64,000 bases of DNA from Bradyrhizobium iriomotense (GCF_018130765.1 NZ_JAFCJZ010000010.1:124001-188000), one strand, 5' to 3'. Counted from the first letter of the stretch, positions 29,355 through 38,670 are shown. The notes: generated from the sequence alone by a model not told the origin. A program made the numbers and translations.

Positions 29355-30077
29355 ATGCTTGATCGACGACAAATCCTCGCAGCGCTTGGAACGACGGCGC
29401 TGGCGACCCTCGCGCCAACCGCGCTGTTTGCGGCGGCATCGATCAAGCCGGACGATGCATCCGCGCTGCTGGTGATCGACGTGCAGAACTGCTTCCTGCC
29501 CGGCGGCAGTCTCGCCGTGAAGGAAGGCGAGCAGGTGGTGCCTGTCATCAACAAGATGGCAAAAGCGTTTGCGAACGTGGTGATGACGCAGGACTGGCAC
29601 ACGCCCGGCCACGTTTCGTTTGCGTCGGTCCACTCCGGCAAGAAGCCGTTCGAGACCATCGACCTGCCCTACGGCAAGCAGGTGCTGTGGCCGGACCATT
29701 GCGTGCAGGGCACAGATGGCGCGGCGCTGTCGAAGGACCTGTCGATCCCGCATGCCGAGCTCATCATCCGCAAGGGTTTTCACAAGGACGTCGACAGCTA
29801 CTCGGCGTTCCTCGAAGCCGACGGCAAGACATCGACCGGGCTCGCCGGCTACCTGAAGGGCCGCAAGATCAAGCGCGTCTTCGTCGCTGGCCTCGCGACA
29901 GACTTCTGCGTCGCCTGGACCGCGCTGGACGCGCGCAAGGCGGGCTTCGAGGTCTACGTGGTGGAGGACGCCTGCCGCGGCATCGACACCCAGGGCTCGC
30001 TGGCGAAAGCCTGGGCCGACATGGCCAAGGCCGGCGTGAAGCGGATTCAGTCGAGCGATATTGCGGTGAGCGCGTAA
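29355..30077 (+). CDS. pncA: Nicotinamidase (PncA) with an export signal
   Basis: PncA hydrolyses nicotinamide to nicotinate for NAD recycling. 240 residues: LVIDVQNCFLPGGSL (catalytic Asp and entry motif), TQDWHTPGHVSFAS (metal-binding Asp-x-His...His), LPYGKQVLWPDHCVQGTDGA (catalytic Lys) and VAGLATDFCVAWTALDAR (nucleophile Cys). Unusually, the N-terminus LDRRQILAALGTTALATLAPTALFAAA looks like a twin-arginine or Sec signal, giving a periplasmic enzyme. GAGGGAGG precedes the ATG. An internal start would remove the signal but has no obvious ribosome site. Confidence 0.92.
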   Translation: MLDRRQILAALGTTALATLAPTALFAAASIKPDDASALLVIDVQNCFLPGGSLAVKEGEQVVPVINKMAKAFANVVMTQDWHTPGHVSFASVHSGKKPFETIDLPYGKQVLWPDHCVQGTDGAALSKDLSIPHAELIIRKGFHKDVDSYSAFLEADGKTSTGLAGYLKGRKIKRVFVAGLATDFCVAWTALDARKAGFEVYVVEDACRGIDTQGSLAKAWADMAKAGVKRIQSSDIAVSA

Positions 30078-30089
30078 GCGTTTCGTGCT

Positions 30090-30129
30090 GTCATTCCGGG
30101 TTCGGCTCTTCGAGCCGCCCCGGAATGAC
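30090..30129. repeat. Short intergenic palindrome, GTCATTCCGGG family
   Basis: GTCATTCCGGG with inverted CCCCGGAATGAC, and an inner GGCTCTTCGAGCC hairpin. It lies between the convergent pncA and grpE and is a likely bidirectional terminator. Confidence 0.8.
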
Positions 30130-30137
30130 GCCAAAAC

Positions 30138-30755
30138 TCAGTTCGTCGCGCCGCTCGACTCGTTGTTGTTGGCCGCCGGCGCGGCCTTGGCACCGCCCTT
30201 GGCGACGCCGACGAGCGCCGGCCGCAGCACGCGATCGCCGATGGTGTAGCCGGCCTGCATGATCTGCACCACGGTGCCCGACGGCACCGACGCATCAGGC
30301 ACCTCGTACATCGCCTGGTGGAAGTTCGGGTCGAACTTCTGGCCCTGCGGATCGAGCTTCTTCACGCCGTGCTTTTCCAGCGCGTTGAGCAGCGAGCGCT
30401 CGGTGAGCTCGACGCCCTCGATCAGCGAGATCAGGCCGGGATCGGCCGTGGCACGCGCCTCGGCTGGAACGGCATCGAGCGCGCGCTGGAGATTGTCGGC
30501 GATGTCGAGCACGTCGCGGGCAAAGCCGGTGATGCCGTAGAGGCGCGCGTCGGCGACCTCCTTGGTGGTGCGCTTGCGCAGATTCTCCATCTCGGCCAGC
30601 GTCCGCAACATGCGGTCGCGCGCCTCGGCGGCTTCCTTCTGCAACGTCTCGACCGAGCCCGGCTCGGGATCGTCGGGCATGATGTAGGGTTTCGACACCA
30701 CGGGCTCGCCGGTCGCTGCAGTCGTGTCTTGAGGTTGCCGGTCTTGCTCGGTCAT
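30138..30755 (-). CDS. grpE: Nucleotide exchange factor GrpE
   Basis: 205 residues: an acidic disordered start, a long coiled coil (LQKEAAEARDRMLRTLAEMENLRKRTTKEVADAR), then the beta-wing that contacts DnaK (FDPNFHQAMYEVPD...VVQIMQAGYTIGDRVLRPALVGVAKG). GrpE releases ADP from DnaK. It follows hrcA by 96 bases on the same strand, the usual hrcA-grpE pairing. Confidence 0.97.
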   Translation of the reverse strand: MTEQDRQPQDTTAATGEPVVSKPYIMPDDPEPGSVETLQKEAAEARDRMLRTLAEMENLRKRTTKEVADARLYGITGFARDVLDIADNLQRALDAVPAEARATADPGLISLIEGVELTERSLLNALEKHGVKKLDPQGQKFDPNFHQAMYEVPDASVPSGTVVQIMQAGYTIGDRVLRPALVGVAKGGAKAAPAANNNESSGATN

Positions 30756-30851
30756 CGGCTCTAATCTCGAACTCGTTTCCAGGGATTGTTGGCCCGGATA
30801 TCGTGCCTAAGCTCACGAAAATCAAGCGCCCGTGATCGGCGCAAATGCCGG

Positions 30852-31940
30852 TCAGCCCCCCAGCAGGCGGCTGACGATGCGGGCGGCATAGTCCACGGTC
30901 GGGATCACACGGGCATAATTCAGCCGTGTCGGCCCGATCACGCCGAGAACGCCGACGATGTGGCCGGCGGCATCCCGATAGGGCGAGATGATGGTGGAGG
31001 AACCCGACAAGGAAAACAGCTTGTTCTCCGAGCCGATAAAAATGCGCACGCCTTCGGCGGTCTCGGCGCGGCCGAGCAGGTCGATGACGCCGCGCTTGGT
31101 CTCGAGGTCGTCGAACAGCAGGCGCACCCGTTCCAGATCTTCCAGCGCGTGCAGATCTTCCAGCAGATTGGCGTGGCCGCGGACGATGAGCTGGCGGTCC
31201 TCGTTCTCGCCGCCGGACCAGCTGGCGATGCCGGCCGAGATTACCTTCTGTGTCAGCTGATCGAGCTCGGCGCGGGCCTCCCCGAGCGCGGTTTCGAGCT
31301 CGAGCCGCGCCTCGGCCAGGGTCCGGCCGCGAATCCTTGCATTGAGGAAATTTCCGGCTTCGGTGATGGCCGAGGAGGGAACTCCCGGCGGCAGCGCCAG
31401 CACGCGGTTTTCGACCTGCCCGTCCTCGCCGACCAGGATCACCAGCGCTTTTTCCGGTTCCAGGCGGACGAATTCGATGTGCTTGAGCCGCGCATTGGAT
31501 TTCGGCGTCAGCACCACCGCTGCGGCGCGGGTCAGGCCCGACAGCCGCGTCAGCGCCTGGTCCAGCGCCGCCTCGACCGACTGGGCCTGACCGACCGTGG
31601 CAAGCTGGCCCTGGATCGACTGCCGTTCGGCCTCGTTGAGATCGCCGACCTGCATCAGGGCGTCGACGAAGAAGCGCAGGCCGAGTTCCGTCGGCAGCCG
31701 GCCCGCCGAGGTGTGCGGGGCATAGATCAGGCCGAGCTGTTCCAGGTCCGCCATGACGTTGCGGACCGAGGCCGGCGACAGCGGCATGGCGATCAGGCGG
31801 GAAATGTTGCGCGAGCCGACCGGCTCACCGGTCGCGAGATAGCTTTCGACGATTTGACGAAAGATGTCGCGGGAACGCTCGTTGAGCTGGGCGAGGCCTG
31901 CGCGCGGCGCGATCAGATGGATCGGATCGTGATGGGCCAC
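30852..31940 (-). CDS. hrcA: Heat-inducible transcription repressor HrcA
   Basis: 362 residues. The N-terminal winged helix (IFRQIVESYLATGEPVGSRNISRLIAMPLSPASVRNVMADLEQLGLI) and the C-terminal signature (YARVIPTVDYAARIVSRLLGG) are typical. HrcA binds CIRCE sites and represses groE-type operons. No CIRCE inverted repeat is seen next to hrcA, grpE or dnaK here, so its targets are likely groESL elsewhere. GAGAGGAG precedes the ATG. It is divergent from rph across 169 bases. Confidence 0.96.
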   Translation of the reverse strand: MAHHDPIHLIAPRAGLAQLNERSRDIFRQIVESYLATGEPVGSRNISRLIAMPLSPASVRNVMADLEQLGLIYAPHTSAGRLPTELGLRFFVDALMQVGDLNEAERQSIQGQLATVGQAQSVEAALDQALTRLSGLTRAAAVVLTPKSNARLKHIEFVRLEPEKALVILVGEDGQVENRVLALPPGVPSSAITEAGNFLNARIRGRTLAEARLELETALGEARAELDQLTQKVISAGIASWSGGENEDRQLIVRGHANLLEDLHALEDLERVRLLFDDLETKRGVIDLLGRAETAEGVRIFIGSENKLFSLSGSSTIISPYRDAAGHIVGVLGVIGPTRLNYARVIPTVDYAARIVSRLLGG

Positions 31941-32109
31941 AGACGGTAACTCCTCTCAGATGCTCATAATTTGTCCATCCGGGACGGTTCTGACAAGCGT
32001 GGCGTTTGCGGGGTGGAAAACCGGGGGCGAATAAGGCCTTGCCGCCCACCCTCACCCCACCTACAAGCACCGCGAATAGCCCTTTTCCGAAAGTTTTGGA
32101 GGATTTCCC

Positions 32110-32823
32110 ATGCGGCCAAGCCGCCGTGCGCCCGATGAATTGCGCCCCGTGACGCTGGAGCGCGGCGTGGTCAAATATGCGGAAGGCTCCTGCCTGGTGA
32201 AATTCGGCGACACCCATGTGCTGGTCACCGCCACGCTGGAAGACCGCCTGCCGCCATGGCTGAAGGGCCAGGGCCGCGGCTGGGTCACCGCCGAATATGG
32301 CATGCTGCCGCGGGCGACCTCCGAACGCACCCGCCGCGAGGCCTCGGCCGGCAAGCAGAGCGGCCGCACCGTTGAAATCCAGCGCCTGATCGGCCGCAGC
32401 TTGCGCACCATCGTCGACCTCGAAGCGCTGGGCGAGCGCCAGATCACTGTCGATTGCGACGTGCTCCAGGCCGACGGCGGCACCCGCACGGCCTCGATCA
32501 CCGGCGCCTGGGTCGCGCTCGCCGATTGCATCAACTGGATGAAGGCGCGCAACATGATCAAGGCCAACGTGCTCCGCGACAACGTCGCCGCGATCTCCTG
32601 CGGCATCTACAACGGCACGCCGGTGCTCGATCTCGACTATGCTGAGGATTCGGAAGCCCAGACCGACGCCAATTTCGTCATGACGGGCGATGGCCGCATC
32701 ATCGAGGTGCAGGGCACCGCGGAACGCGAACCGTTCACGGAAGCCGAGTTCCTGGCGCTGATGGCGCTGGCGCGCAAGGGCGTCGCGCGTCTCGTGGACT
32801 TGCAGAAACTGGCCGTCGCGTAG
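32110..32823 (+). CDS. rph: Ribonuclease PH
   Basis: 237 residues, normal length. RNase PH trims tRNA 3' ends by phosphorolysis. RPSRRAPDELRPVTLERG at the start, then GRGWVTAEYGMLPRAT, RTVEIQRLIGRSLRTIVD and DADGG-like VLQADGGTRTASITGAW are family signatures. TTGGAGGA lies upstream of the ATG. rdgB follows 11 bases later and hemW overlaps that, making a three-gene operon; rph-rdgB pairing is common in bacteria. Confidence 0.98.
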   Translation: MRPSRRAPDELRPVTLERGVVKYAEGSCLVKFGDTHVLVTATLEDRLPPWLKGQGRGWVTAEYGMLPRATSERTRREASAGKQSGRTVEIQRLIGRSLRTIVDLEALGERQITVDCDVLQADGGTRTASITGAWVALADCINWMKARNMIKANVLRDNVAAISCGIYNGTPVLDLDYAEDSEAQTDANFVMTGDGRIIEVQGTAEREPFTEAEFLALMALARKGVARLVDLQKLAVA

Positions 32824-32834
32824 TCAATAGGCCC

Positions 32835-33470
32835 ATGCACCGCCGAATCACGGACAAGCTCGTCATAGCCACCCACAATCCCGGCAAGCTCGCCGAGATG
32901 AAAGAGCTGCTTGCGCCGTACGGGATCGAGGCGGTGTCGGCCGGTGAGCTCGGCCTGGACGAGCCGGACGAGACCGGCAACGATTTCCGCAGCAACGCCG
33001 CGATCAAGGCCATCGCCGCCGCGAAAGCGACCAGGCTTCCGTCCTTCGCCGACGATTCCGGTATCGTTGTCGACGCGCTCGACGGCGCGCCCGGCATTTT
33101 CTCCGCGCGCTGGGCCGGTCCAGCCAAGGATTTCAACGCGGCGATGGCCCAGATCGAGCGGCTGTTGCAGGAGCGCGGTGCGGCCATACCTGCGAAGCGC
33201 ACAGCGCATTTCGTCTCCGCGCTCTGCGTTGCCTGGCCCGACGATCATCTCGAAGAGGTCGAGGCGCGCGTCGACGGCACGCTGGTGTGGCCGCCGCGCG
33301 GCACCGCCGGCTTCGGCTATGACCCGATGTTCCTGCCCAATGGCCACAGCCGCACCTTTGGCGAGATGGAAAGCATCGAGAAGCACGGCCTGCCACCGCT
33401 CGGCCTCGGCCTGTCGCATCGCGCCCGCGCCTTCGTGAAACTGGCGGAGATCTGCCTTGAGCCGCGCTAA
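32835..33470 (+). CDS. rdgB: XTP/dITP pyrophosphatase (non-canonical purine NTPase)
   Basis: 211 residues. The enzyme removes dITP, XTP and similar nucleotides so they do not enter DNA or RNA. LVIATHNPGKLAEMKELL, DETGNDFRSNAAIKA, PSFADDSGIVVDALDGAPGIFSARW and GFGYDPMFLPNG are the family motifs in order. It overlaps hemW by 14 bases. Confidence 0.96.
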   Translation: MHRRITDKLVIATHNPGKLAEMKELLAPYGIEAVSAGELGLDEPDETGNDFRSNAAIKAIAAAKATRLPSFADDSGIVVDALDGAPGIFSARWAGPAKDFNAAMAQIERLLQERGAAIPAKRTAHFVSALCVAWPDDHLEEVEARVDGTLVWPPRGTAGFGYDPMFLPNGHSRTFGEMESIEKHGLPPLGLGLSHRARAFVKLAEICLEPR

Positions 33471-34611
33471 GGAAGCCTTCGGCGTTTACGTGCACTGGCC
33501 GTTCTGCCTGTCGAAGTGTCCCTATTGCGACTTCAACAGCCATGTCCGCCACGCCGCGATCGACGAGGCGCGCTTTGCTTCGGCCTTCGCGCGCGAGATC
33601 GCAACGACCGCCGAGCGCGCGCCCGGCCGCGAAGTCACTTCGATCTTCCTCGGCGGCGGCACGCCCTCACTGATGCAGCCGGCCACCGTCGGCGCCGTGC
33701 TCGATGCGATCGGCAAGCACTGGACTGTTGCCGGCGATGTCGAGGTGACGCTGGAAGCGAACCCGACCAGCGTCGAGGCCACGCGCTTCGCCGGCTATCG
33801 CTCAGCCGGCGTCAACCGCGTCTCGCTCGGCGTGCAGGCGCTCGACGATGCCTCGCTGAAAGCGCTGGGCCGGATGCACAGCGCACGCGAGGCGCTCGAT
33901 GCGGTCGCCATCGCACGCCGCTCGTTCGACCGCTATTCGTTCGACCTGATCTACGCCCGCCCCGACCAGACGCCGGCAATGTGGGCCGATGAGCTGCGGC
34001 ACGCGATCGATGAAGCGGCCGAGCATCTGTCGCTCTATCAATTGACGATCGAGGAAGGCACGCCGTTCTTCGGCCTGCACCAGGCCGGCAAATTGAAGAC
34101 GCCGGACGAAGCGGTCGCGCGCGCGCTCTACGACGTCACGCAGGAGACCTGCGACAAGCTGGGGCTCCCCGCCTACGAGATTTCCAACCACGCGCGGCGC
34201 GGCGCCGAGTGCAGGCACAATCTGGTCTACTGGCGCGGCGAGGAATATGCCGGCATCGGCCCGGGCGCACACGGCCGTCTCGATATCGACGGCGTGCGCC
34301 ATGCCACTGCCACCGAGAAGCGTCCCGAGGCCTGGCTGCTGCGCGTCGAGACCAACGGCCACGGTGTCGTCACCGACGATCTCCTCAACAGCGAAGAGCG
34401 CGCCGACGAATTTTTGCTGATGGGACTGCGTTTGGCGGAGGGCATCGACCCCGAGCGCTACAAGGCCCTCTCCGGCCGCCCGCTCGATCCCAAGCGCATC
34501 GCGCTGCTGCGCGAGGAAGGCGCGATCACGGTGGATTCGACGGGGCGGTTGCGCGTGACCAACAGCGGTTTCCCGGTGCTGGATGCGGTGGTCGCGGATT
34601 TGGCGGCCTGA
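33457..34611 (+). CDS. hemW: Radical SAM heme chaperone HemW
   Basis: 384 residues from a TTG start at 33457 inside the end of rdgB. The radical SAM cluster motif is CLSKCPYCDFNSH, followed by SIFLGGGTPSLMQP, EANPTSVEATRFAGYRSAGVNRVSLGVQAL and a C-terminal HemN-like domain with GLRLAEGIDPERY. HemW was long annotated as oxygen-independent coproporphyrinogen oxidase; E. coli and Lactococcus members bind heme rather than doing that reaction. Overlap with rdgB suggests translational coupling. Confidence 0.94.
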   Translation: MSRAKEAFGVYVHWPFCLSKCPYCDFNSHVRHAAIDEARFASAFAREIATTAERAPGREVTSIFLGGGTPSLMQPATVGAVLDAIGKHWTVAGDVEVTLEANPTSVEATRFAGYRSAGVNRVSLGVQALDDASLKALGRMHSAREALDAVAIARRSFDRYSFDLIYARPDQTPAMWADELRHAIDEAAEHLSLYQLTIEEGTPFFGLHQAGKLKTPDEAVARALYDVTQETCDKLGLPAYEISNHARRGAECRHNLVYWRGEEYAGIGPGAHGRLDIDGVRHATATEKRPEAWLLRVETNGHGVVTDDLLNSEERADEFLLMGLRLAEGIDPERYKALSGRPLDPKRIALLREEGAITVDSTGRLRVTNSGFPVLDAVVADLAA

Positions 34612-34624
34612 ACTCTCTCCCCAT

Positions 34625-34790
34625 CGTCGTCCCGGACAAGCGTAGCGTAGCGAAGCGCCGATCCGGGACCCATAACCACAGGGAGAAGTCGCGGCACGAA
34701 GCTGGCAACCACGAGTCTTCGCCAAACCACGTCCTGTGGTTATGGGTCCCGGATCTGCGCGCGCTTGAGGCGCGCTTGTCCGGGACGACG
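34625..34790. repeat. Intergenic palindrome, CGTCGTCCCGGAC...GTCCGGGACGACG family
   Basis: The long inverted repeat has outer arms CGTCGTCCCGGACAAGCG and CGCTTGTCCGGGACGACG and inner arms GGGACCCATAACCACAGG and CCTGTGGTTATGGGTCCC. It lies between convergent hemW and the LpoA-like gene. Confidence 0.9.
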
Positions 34791-34800
34791 GAAGATGTGG

Positions 34801-36036
34801 CTACGCCCCAAAACTCTTCGGCGAACCCGCGACCGCAACGCCGCCGCCGGTCGTCACCTTCATCACCGCAAGGCCGCGCTCATTGGTGCCGTCGGGGCGG
34901 AAGCGGAACAGGCCGTCGATGCCGGCGAAGCCGGAAGGATTGGTGAGCACATCGGAGGAGAAGCGCTGGCCGCCTTGCGTGCGCGCCAGCGCGGCGACGA
35001 GCGCGACCGCGTCATAGGCGAGCGTGGCGGTGCGGATCGGCTCGGCGCCGTATTTGGTGCGGTAGCGGCCGGAGAAAGCGCGGAAGCCGGCCGGATCGGG
35101 CGCGGCGTAGAGGCCGCCTTGCAGGTTCGCGTTCGCATAGACGCGCGGATTGTCCCACAGGCCGGTGCCGAGCAGCTGGATGTTGCGCAGGTTCGCTCCT
35201 GCCGCGGTCATCGCATCCGCCACTGAAACCACGGCATCGCCGTCATCGGCAATGAACAGCGCGTCGGCGCTGCCGAGCTGCTGCGCCACGGTCCGTGCCG
35301 GCGTGGCGCGGTCGGCGCCGTATTTCTCGAATGCGACGATGCGTCCGCCGCGCCGCGGCACCGCCGCCTTCACCGCGGCCTCGACGACATTGCCATAGGC
35401 ATTGTCGGGCACCAGCACGGCGAAGGAGCGCTTTCCGATACTGGCGGAATATTCGACGATGCGGTTGACGTCGGACTCCGGCAGGAACGAGAGCAGATAG
35501 ACGCCGCGGCCGGCGATGCTGGAATCGGTTGAGAACGCGATCACCGAGATGCCGCGGGTGCGCGCGACCTGCGCCACCGCCGGTACCGACTGTGCGAACA
35601 GCGGCCCCAGGATGATTTCGGCGCCTTCCTCGACAGCCTGCTGCGCGCCGGCTTGCGCCCCTTGCGGGCTGCCATTGTCGTCCTTGATCAGGAGCTGGAT
35701 GTTCGGGTTCTGGAACTCGGCCAGCGCCATCTCGGCGGCGTTGCGCATGGACTGCGCGGCAAGGCCGGCATTGCCCGCGGCCGAGAGCGGCAGGATCACC
35801 GCAACCTTGACCCCGCCGGTGCCGGCCGTCGTCGCCTGCTGCTGCGGCCCGGCCGGCTGGGCCGGCGGAGTGGAGGAGCTCGAGAACGGGTTGGAGAACT
35901 GGCTGAGGCTTTGCTGCACGCCTGCGCAGGCCGACAGCAGGGGCGCACCAAGCAACAGGCCGAGCGCGCTCCGCCGGGTCGCACCCGGTGATCGGGGCCC
36001 CGGAACGGGAGATTTTGGATGACGCGGGCCCAGCAT
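34801..36036 (-). CDS. LpoA-like lipoprotein, type 1 periplasmic-binding fold (penicillin-binding protein activator)
   Basis: 411 residues with a lipoprotein signal: ATRRSALGLLLGAPLLSACAG, where the Cys of LSAC is lipidated. After a Ser/Pro/Gln-rich linker comes a type 1 periplasmic-binding fold (VKVAVILPLSAAGNAGLAAQSMRNAAEMALAE, GAEIILGPLFAQSVPAVA, ISVIAFSTDSSIAGRGVYLLSF). E. coli LpoA of this family activates PBP1A. As in E. coli, it is divergent from rsmI with yraN close by, which supports the assignment. The start at 36036 is preferred; an in-frame ATG at 36114 is possible. Confidence 0.85.
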   Translation of the reverse strand: MLGPRHPKSPVPGPRSPGATRRSALGLLLGAPLLSACAGVQQSLSQFSNPFSSSSTPPAQPAGPQQQATTAGTGGVKVAVILPLSAAGNAGLAAQSMRNAAEMALAEFQNPNIQLLIKDDNGSPQGAQAGAQQAVEEGAEIILGPLFAQSVPAVAQVARTRGISVIAFSTDSSIAGRGVYLLSFLPESDVNRIVEYSASIGKRSFAVLVPDNAYGNVVEAAVKAAVPRRGGRIVAFEKYGADRATPARTVAQQLGSADALFIADDGDAVVSVADAMTAAGANLRNIQLLGTGLWDNPRVYANANLQGGLYAAPDPAGFRAFSGRYRTKYGAEPIRTATLAYDAVALVAALARTQGGQRFSSDVLTNPSGFAGIDGLFRFRPDGTNERGLAVMKVTTGGGVAVAGSPKSFGA

Positions 36037-36376
36037 GACAGCTTCTCTTCCGGCCGGCTCTCGCCAGCCGGTCACAACATTCTTTGCCGCGACACAAGCC
36101 GCGGATTCAGGCATATTGTCGGCAAATAGTTAACCAAAACAAAAGGATAATGACCGCTTAACGCGGCTGCCTTCCCGTCCTGGCCAGCTGCTGGCCGTTA
36201 CTCACACAGCATCAAGGCGGCGTTTCCGTCGCGAATATGGCATGAGGGCCCTAACCCCCTCCCGACGTGACCGTGGGTCGATCACATTCCCGTCCGTTCC
36301 TCGCCCCTTCACCTCGGCGCGATCTTTTCGAAGAGCAGTTCCCAGCCATGGGGATCGTGCCTAAGTTGGCTTCATT
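36037..36376. other. Divergent intergenic region between the LpoA-like gene and rsmI
   Basis: 340 bases without a supported gene. It must hold the promoters of both genes. An AT-rich patch (TTAACCAAAACAAAAGGATAATGACC, about 36130-36155) stands out from the surrounding GC-rich sequence and is the likeliest promoter area; I cannot assign exact boxes. Confidence 0.5.
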
Positions 36377-37327
36377 ATGCGCGCAAAGCCGGCCCCGATA
36401 AATACGCCTGAAGCCACAGACGCCGCCCCGCGCGGCTTCTCCATCGACGCCCATCGGCTCCCGGCCCCGAAGGCGGCGCCGGGCCTCCATCTGGTCGCGA
36501 CCCCCATCGGCAATCTCGGCGATATCACCTTGCGCGCGCTGCAGACGCTCGCCGGCGTCGACGTCATCGCCTGCGAGGACACCCGCATCACGCGCCGGCT
36601 GACCGAGCGCTACGACATCTCGGCGCAGCTCAGGCAATATCACGAGCACAACGCCGAAGCCGCGCGCCCGAAGATCCTTGAGGCACTGGCGCAGGGCGGT
36701 TCGGTGGCGCTGGTATCGGATGCCGGCACGCCGCTGATCTCCGATCCCGGCTTCAAGCTGGTGCGCGAGGTCTGCGCTGCCGGCCACGCGGTGTATGCGC
36801 TGCCCGGCCCCTCCTCGGTGCTGGCCGCGCTGTCGGTCGCGGCCCTGCCGACCGACCGCTTTTTCTTCGAAGGCTTTCTGCCCGCGAAATCCGCCGCGCG
36901 GCGCAGCCGCCTTGCCGAGCTCGCCCGCATCGACGCGACGCTGGTGATGTTCGAATCCGGCAACCGCGTCCAGGACACACTGGCCGAGCTCGCCGAGATC
37001 ATGGGCGATCGTGAAGCCGCGATCTGCCGTGAGCTGACAAAACTGCACGAGGAGATTTCGCGCGCGACGCTGCACGAGCTGGCGCGCGACGCTGCAACGC
37101 TGGAGACCCGAGGCGAGTTCGTGCTGGTGATCGCTCCGCCGGCGGCCGACGTCGAGGTGCTGACATCGGATGCGCTCGACCATCTCCTGCGCGAGCAGCT
37201 CGGCGCGCACAGCGTCAAGGATGCCGTTGCGCACGCCGTCGCGCTATCGGGCCGGCCGCGCCGCGAGGTCTATGCCCGCGCGCTCGAGCTTGCAAAAGAT
37301 CTGCGGGGCGGCGATGGCGAAGGCTGA
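36377..37327 (+). CDS. rsmI: 16S rRNA (cytidine(1402)-2'-O)-methyltransferase
   Basis: 316 residues. RsmI methylates the 2'-OH of C1402 in the decoding centre. The tetrapyrrole-methylase fold shows at GLHLVATPIGNLGDITLRAL, VIACEDTRITRRL, ALVSDAGTPLISDPGFKLV and YALPGPSSVLAALSV. The first about 38 residues are a variable extension. It overlaps yraN by 14 bases, the usual rsmI-yraN arrangement. Confidence 0.96.
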   Translation: MRAKPAPINTPEATDAAPRGFSIDAHRLPAPKAAPGLHLVATPIGNLGDITLRALQTLAGVDVIACEDTRITRRLTERYDISAQLRQYHEHNAEAARPKILEALAQGGSVALVSDAGTPLISDPGFKLVREVCAAGHAVYALPGPSSVLAALSVAALPTDRFFFEGFLPAKSAARRSRLAELARIDATLVMFESGNRVQDTLAELAEIMGDREAAICRELTKLHEEISRATLHELARDAATLETRGEFVLVIAPPAADVEVLTSDALDHLLREQLGAHSVKDAVAHAVALSGRPRREVYARALELAKDLRGGDGEG

Positions 37328-37715
37328 GGTGCCGGCGGAACCGAAAGTCGCCTCGCCCAAGCGCGTCGCCGCGTTCCGCACCGGCATCTCCGCGGAGAGC
37401 CGCGCCGCCGCCTATCTCATGGCCAAGGGCTACCGCATCCTGGCCAAACGCTACCGCACCCCGCATGGCGAGATCGACATCGTGGCACGCCGCCGTAACC
37501 TCATCGCCTTCGTCGAGGTCAAGGCGCGTGCGAGCCTGGATGACGCCGCTTTTGCCGTAACCCCACGCCAGCAGCAGCGCATCATCGACGCCGCCCAAGG
37601 CTGGCTCGTAGCGCATCCCGAGCATGCCGAATTCGAATTGCGATTCGACGCCATGCTGATTGCGCCGCGCTCGCTTCCGCGCCATGTGTTGGCGGCATTC
37701 GACGCCTCGACCTGA
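37314..37715 (+). CDS. yraN: YraN family (UPF0102) endonuclease-like protein
   Basis: 133 residues. The UPF0102 core resembles Holliday-junction-resolvase-type nucleases: GISAESRAAAYLMAKGYRILAKRYRTPHGEIDIVARRRNLIAFVEVKAR carries the E-x-D...E-x-K acidic set. Function is not established in cells. The ATG at 37314 lies inside the end of rsmI. gshB starts 10 bases after its stop. Confidence 0.92.
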   Translation: MAKAEVPAEPKVASPKRVAAFRTGISAESRAAAYLMAKGYRILAKRYRTPHGEIDIVARRRNLIAFVEVKARASLDDAAFAVTPRQQQRIIDAAQGWLVAHPEHAEFELRFDAMLIAPRSLPRHVLAAFDAST

Positions 37716-37725
37716 AAGGCACACC

Positions 37726-38670
37726 ATGAAACTGAACGTCGCCGTCCAGATGGACCCCATCGCCCGCATCAACATCAAGGGCGATTCCACCTTTGCGCTG
37801 CTCTTGGAGGCGCAGAAGCGCGGCCATGGCCTGTCCTATTACACGCCCGACAAGCTTTCGATGGTCGGCGACGAGCTGGTCGCGCCGGTGCAGGTCCTGA
37901 CGGTGCGCGACGAGCCCGGCGACCATTTCACCCTCGGTGAGCCCAAGCGCGAGGTGCTCAACGGCTTCGACGTGGTGCTGCTGCGCCAGGATCCGCCCTT
38001 CGACCTCGCCTACATCACCTCGACGCACTTCCTGGAGCGGATCCATCCGAAGACGCTGGTGGTCAACGATCCGGCCTCGGTGCGCAACGCACCGGAAAAG
38101 CTGTTCGTGATGAACTTTCCGCAGCTGATGCCGCCGACGCTGATCTCGCGCGATCTCGACGAGATCAACGCGTTCCGCGACAGGCACGGCGCCGTCGTGA
38201 TGAAGCCGCTGCACGGCCATGGCGGCGCGGCGGTGTTCCGCGTGATGCCGCAGGACATGAATTTCGGCTCGCTGTACGACATGTTCTCGGTGACATTCAA
38301 AGAACCCTGGGTGATCCAGCAGTTCATCCCCGAGGTGAAGCACGGCGACAAGCGCATCATCCTCGTCAACGGCGAATTCGCCGGCGCCGTGAACCGCGTG
38401 CCGGCCGCCGACGACCTCCGCTCCAACATGGTGCGTGGCGGCGCCGCGCAGGAGACCGAGCTCACCCCGCGCGAGCGCGAGATCTGCGCCACCGTCGGCC
38501 CGGCGCTGCGCGAGAAGGGCCTGCTGTTCGTCGGCATCGACGTCATCAACGGCAACCTCACCGAGATCAACGTGACCTCGCCCACCGGCATCCGCGCCAT
38601 CGCACGGCTCGGCGGCCCTGACGTGGCGGCGAAGATCTGGGACGTGATCGAGCAGAAGCGGAAGAGGTAG
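37726..38670 (+). CDS. gshB: Glutathione synthetase
   Basis: 314 residues. GshB joins gamma-glutamylcysteine and glycine using ATP. The N-terminal VAVQMDPIARINIKGDSTFALLLEAQKRGH and FTLGEPKREVLNGFDVVLLRQDPPFDLAYI are the family start; the ATP-grasp part shows at VMKPLHGHGGAAVFRV and LLFVGIDVINGNLTEINVTSPTG. It ends the rsmI-yraN-gshB unit. Confidence 0.97.
   Translation: MKLNVAVQMDPIARINIKGDSTFALLLEAQKRGHGLSYYTPDKLSMVGDELVAPVQVLTVRDEPGDHFTLGEPKREVLNGFDVVLLRQDPPFDLAYITSTHFLERIHPKTLVVNDPASVRNAPEKLFVMNFPQLMPPTLISRDLDEINAFRDRHGAVVMKPLHGHGGAAVFRVMPQDMNFGSLYDMFSVTFKEPWVIQQFIPEVKHGDKRIILVNGEFAGAVNRVPAADDLRSNMVRGGAAQETELTPREREICATVGPALREKGLLFVGIDVINGNLTEINVTSPTGIRAIARLGGPDVAAKIWDVIEQKRKR

Noticed and set aside
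30756..30851. Possible RpoH promoter of grpE (CTTGATTTT)
   Set aside because: The -35-like word has no matching -10 at the right distance.
31941..32109. Possible CIRCE site for HrcA upstream of hrcA
   Set aside because: No TTAGCACTC-N9-GAGTGCTAA-like inverted repeat is present in the gap.
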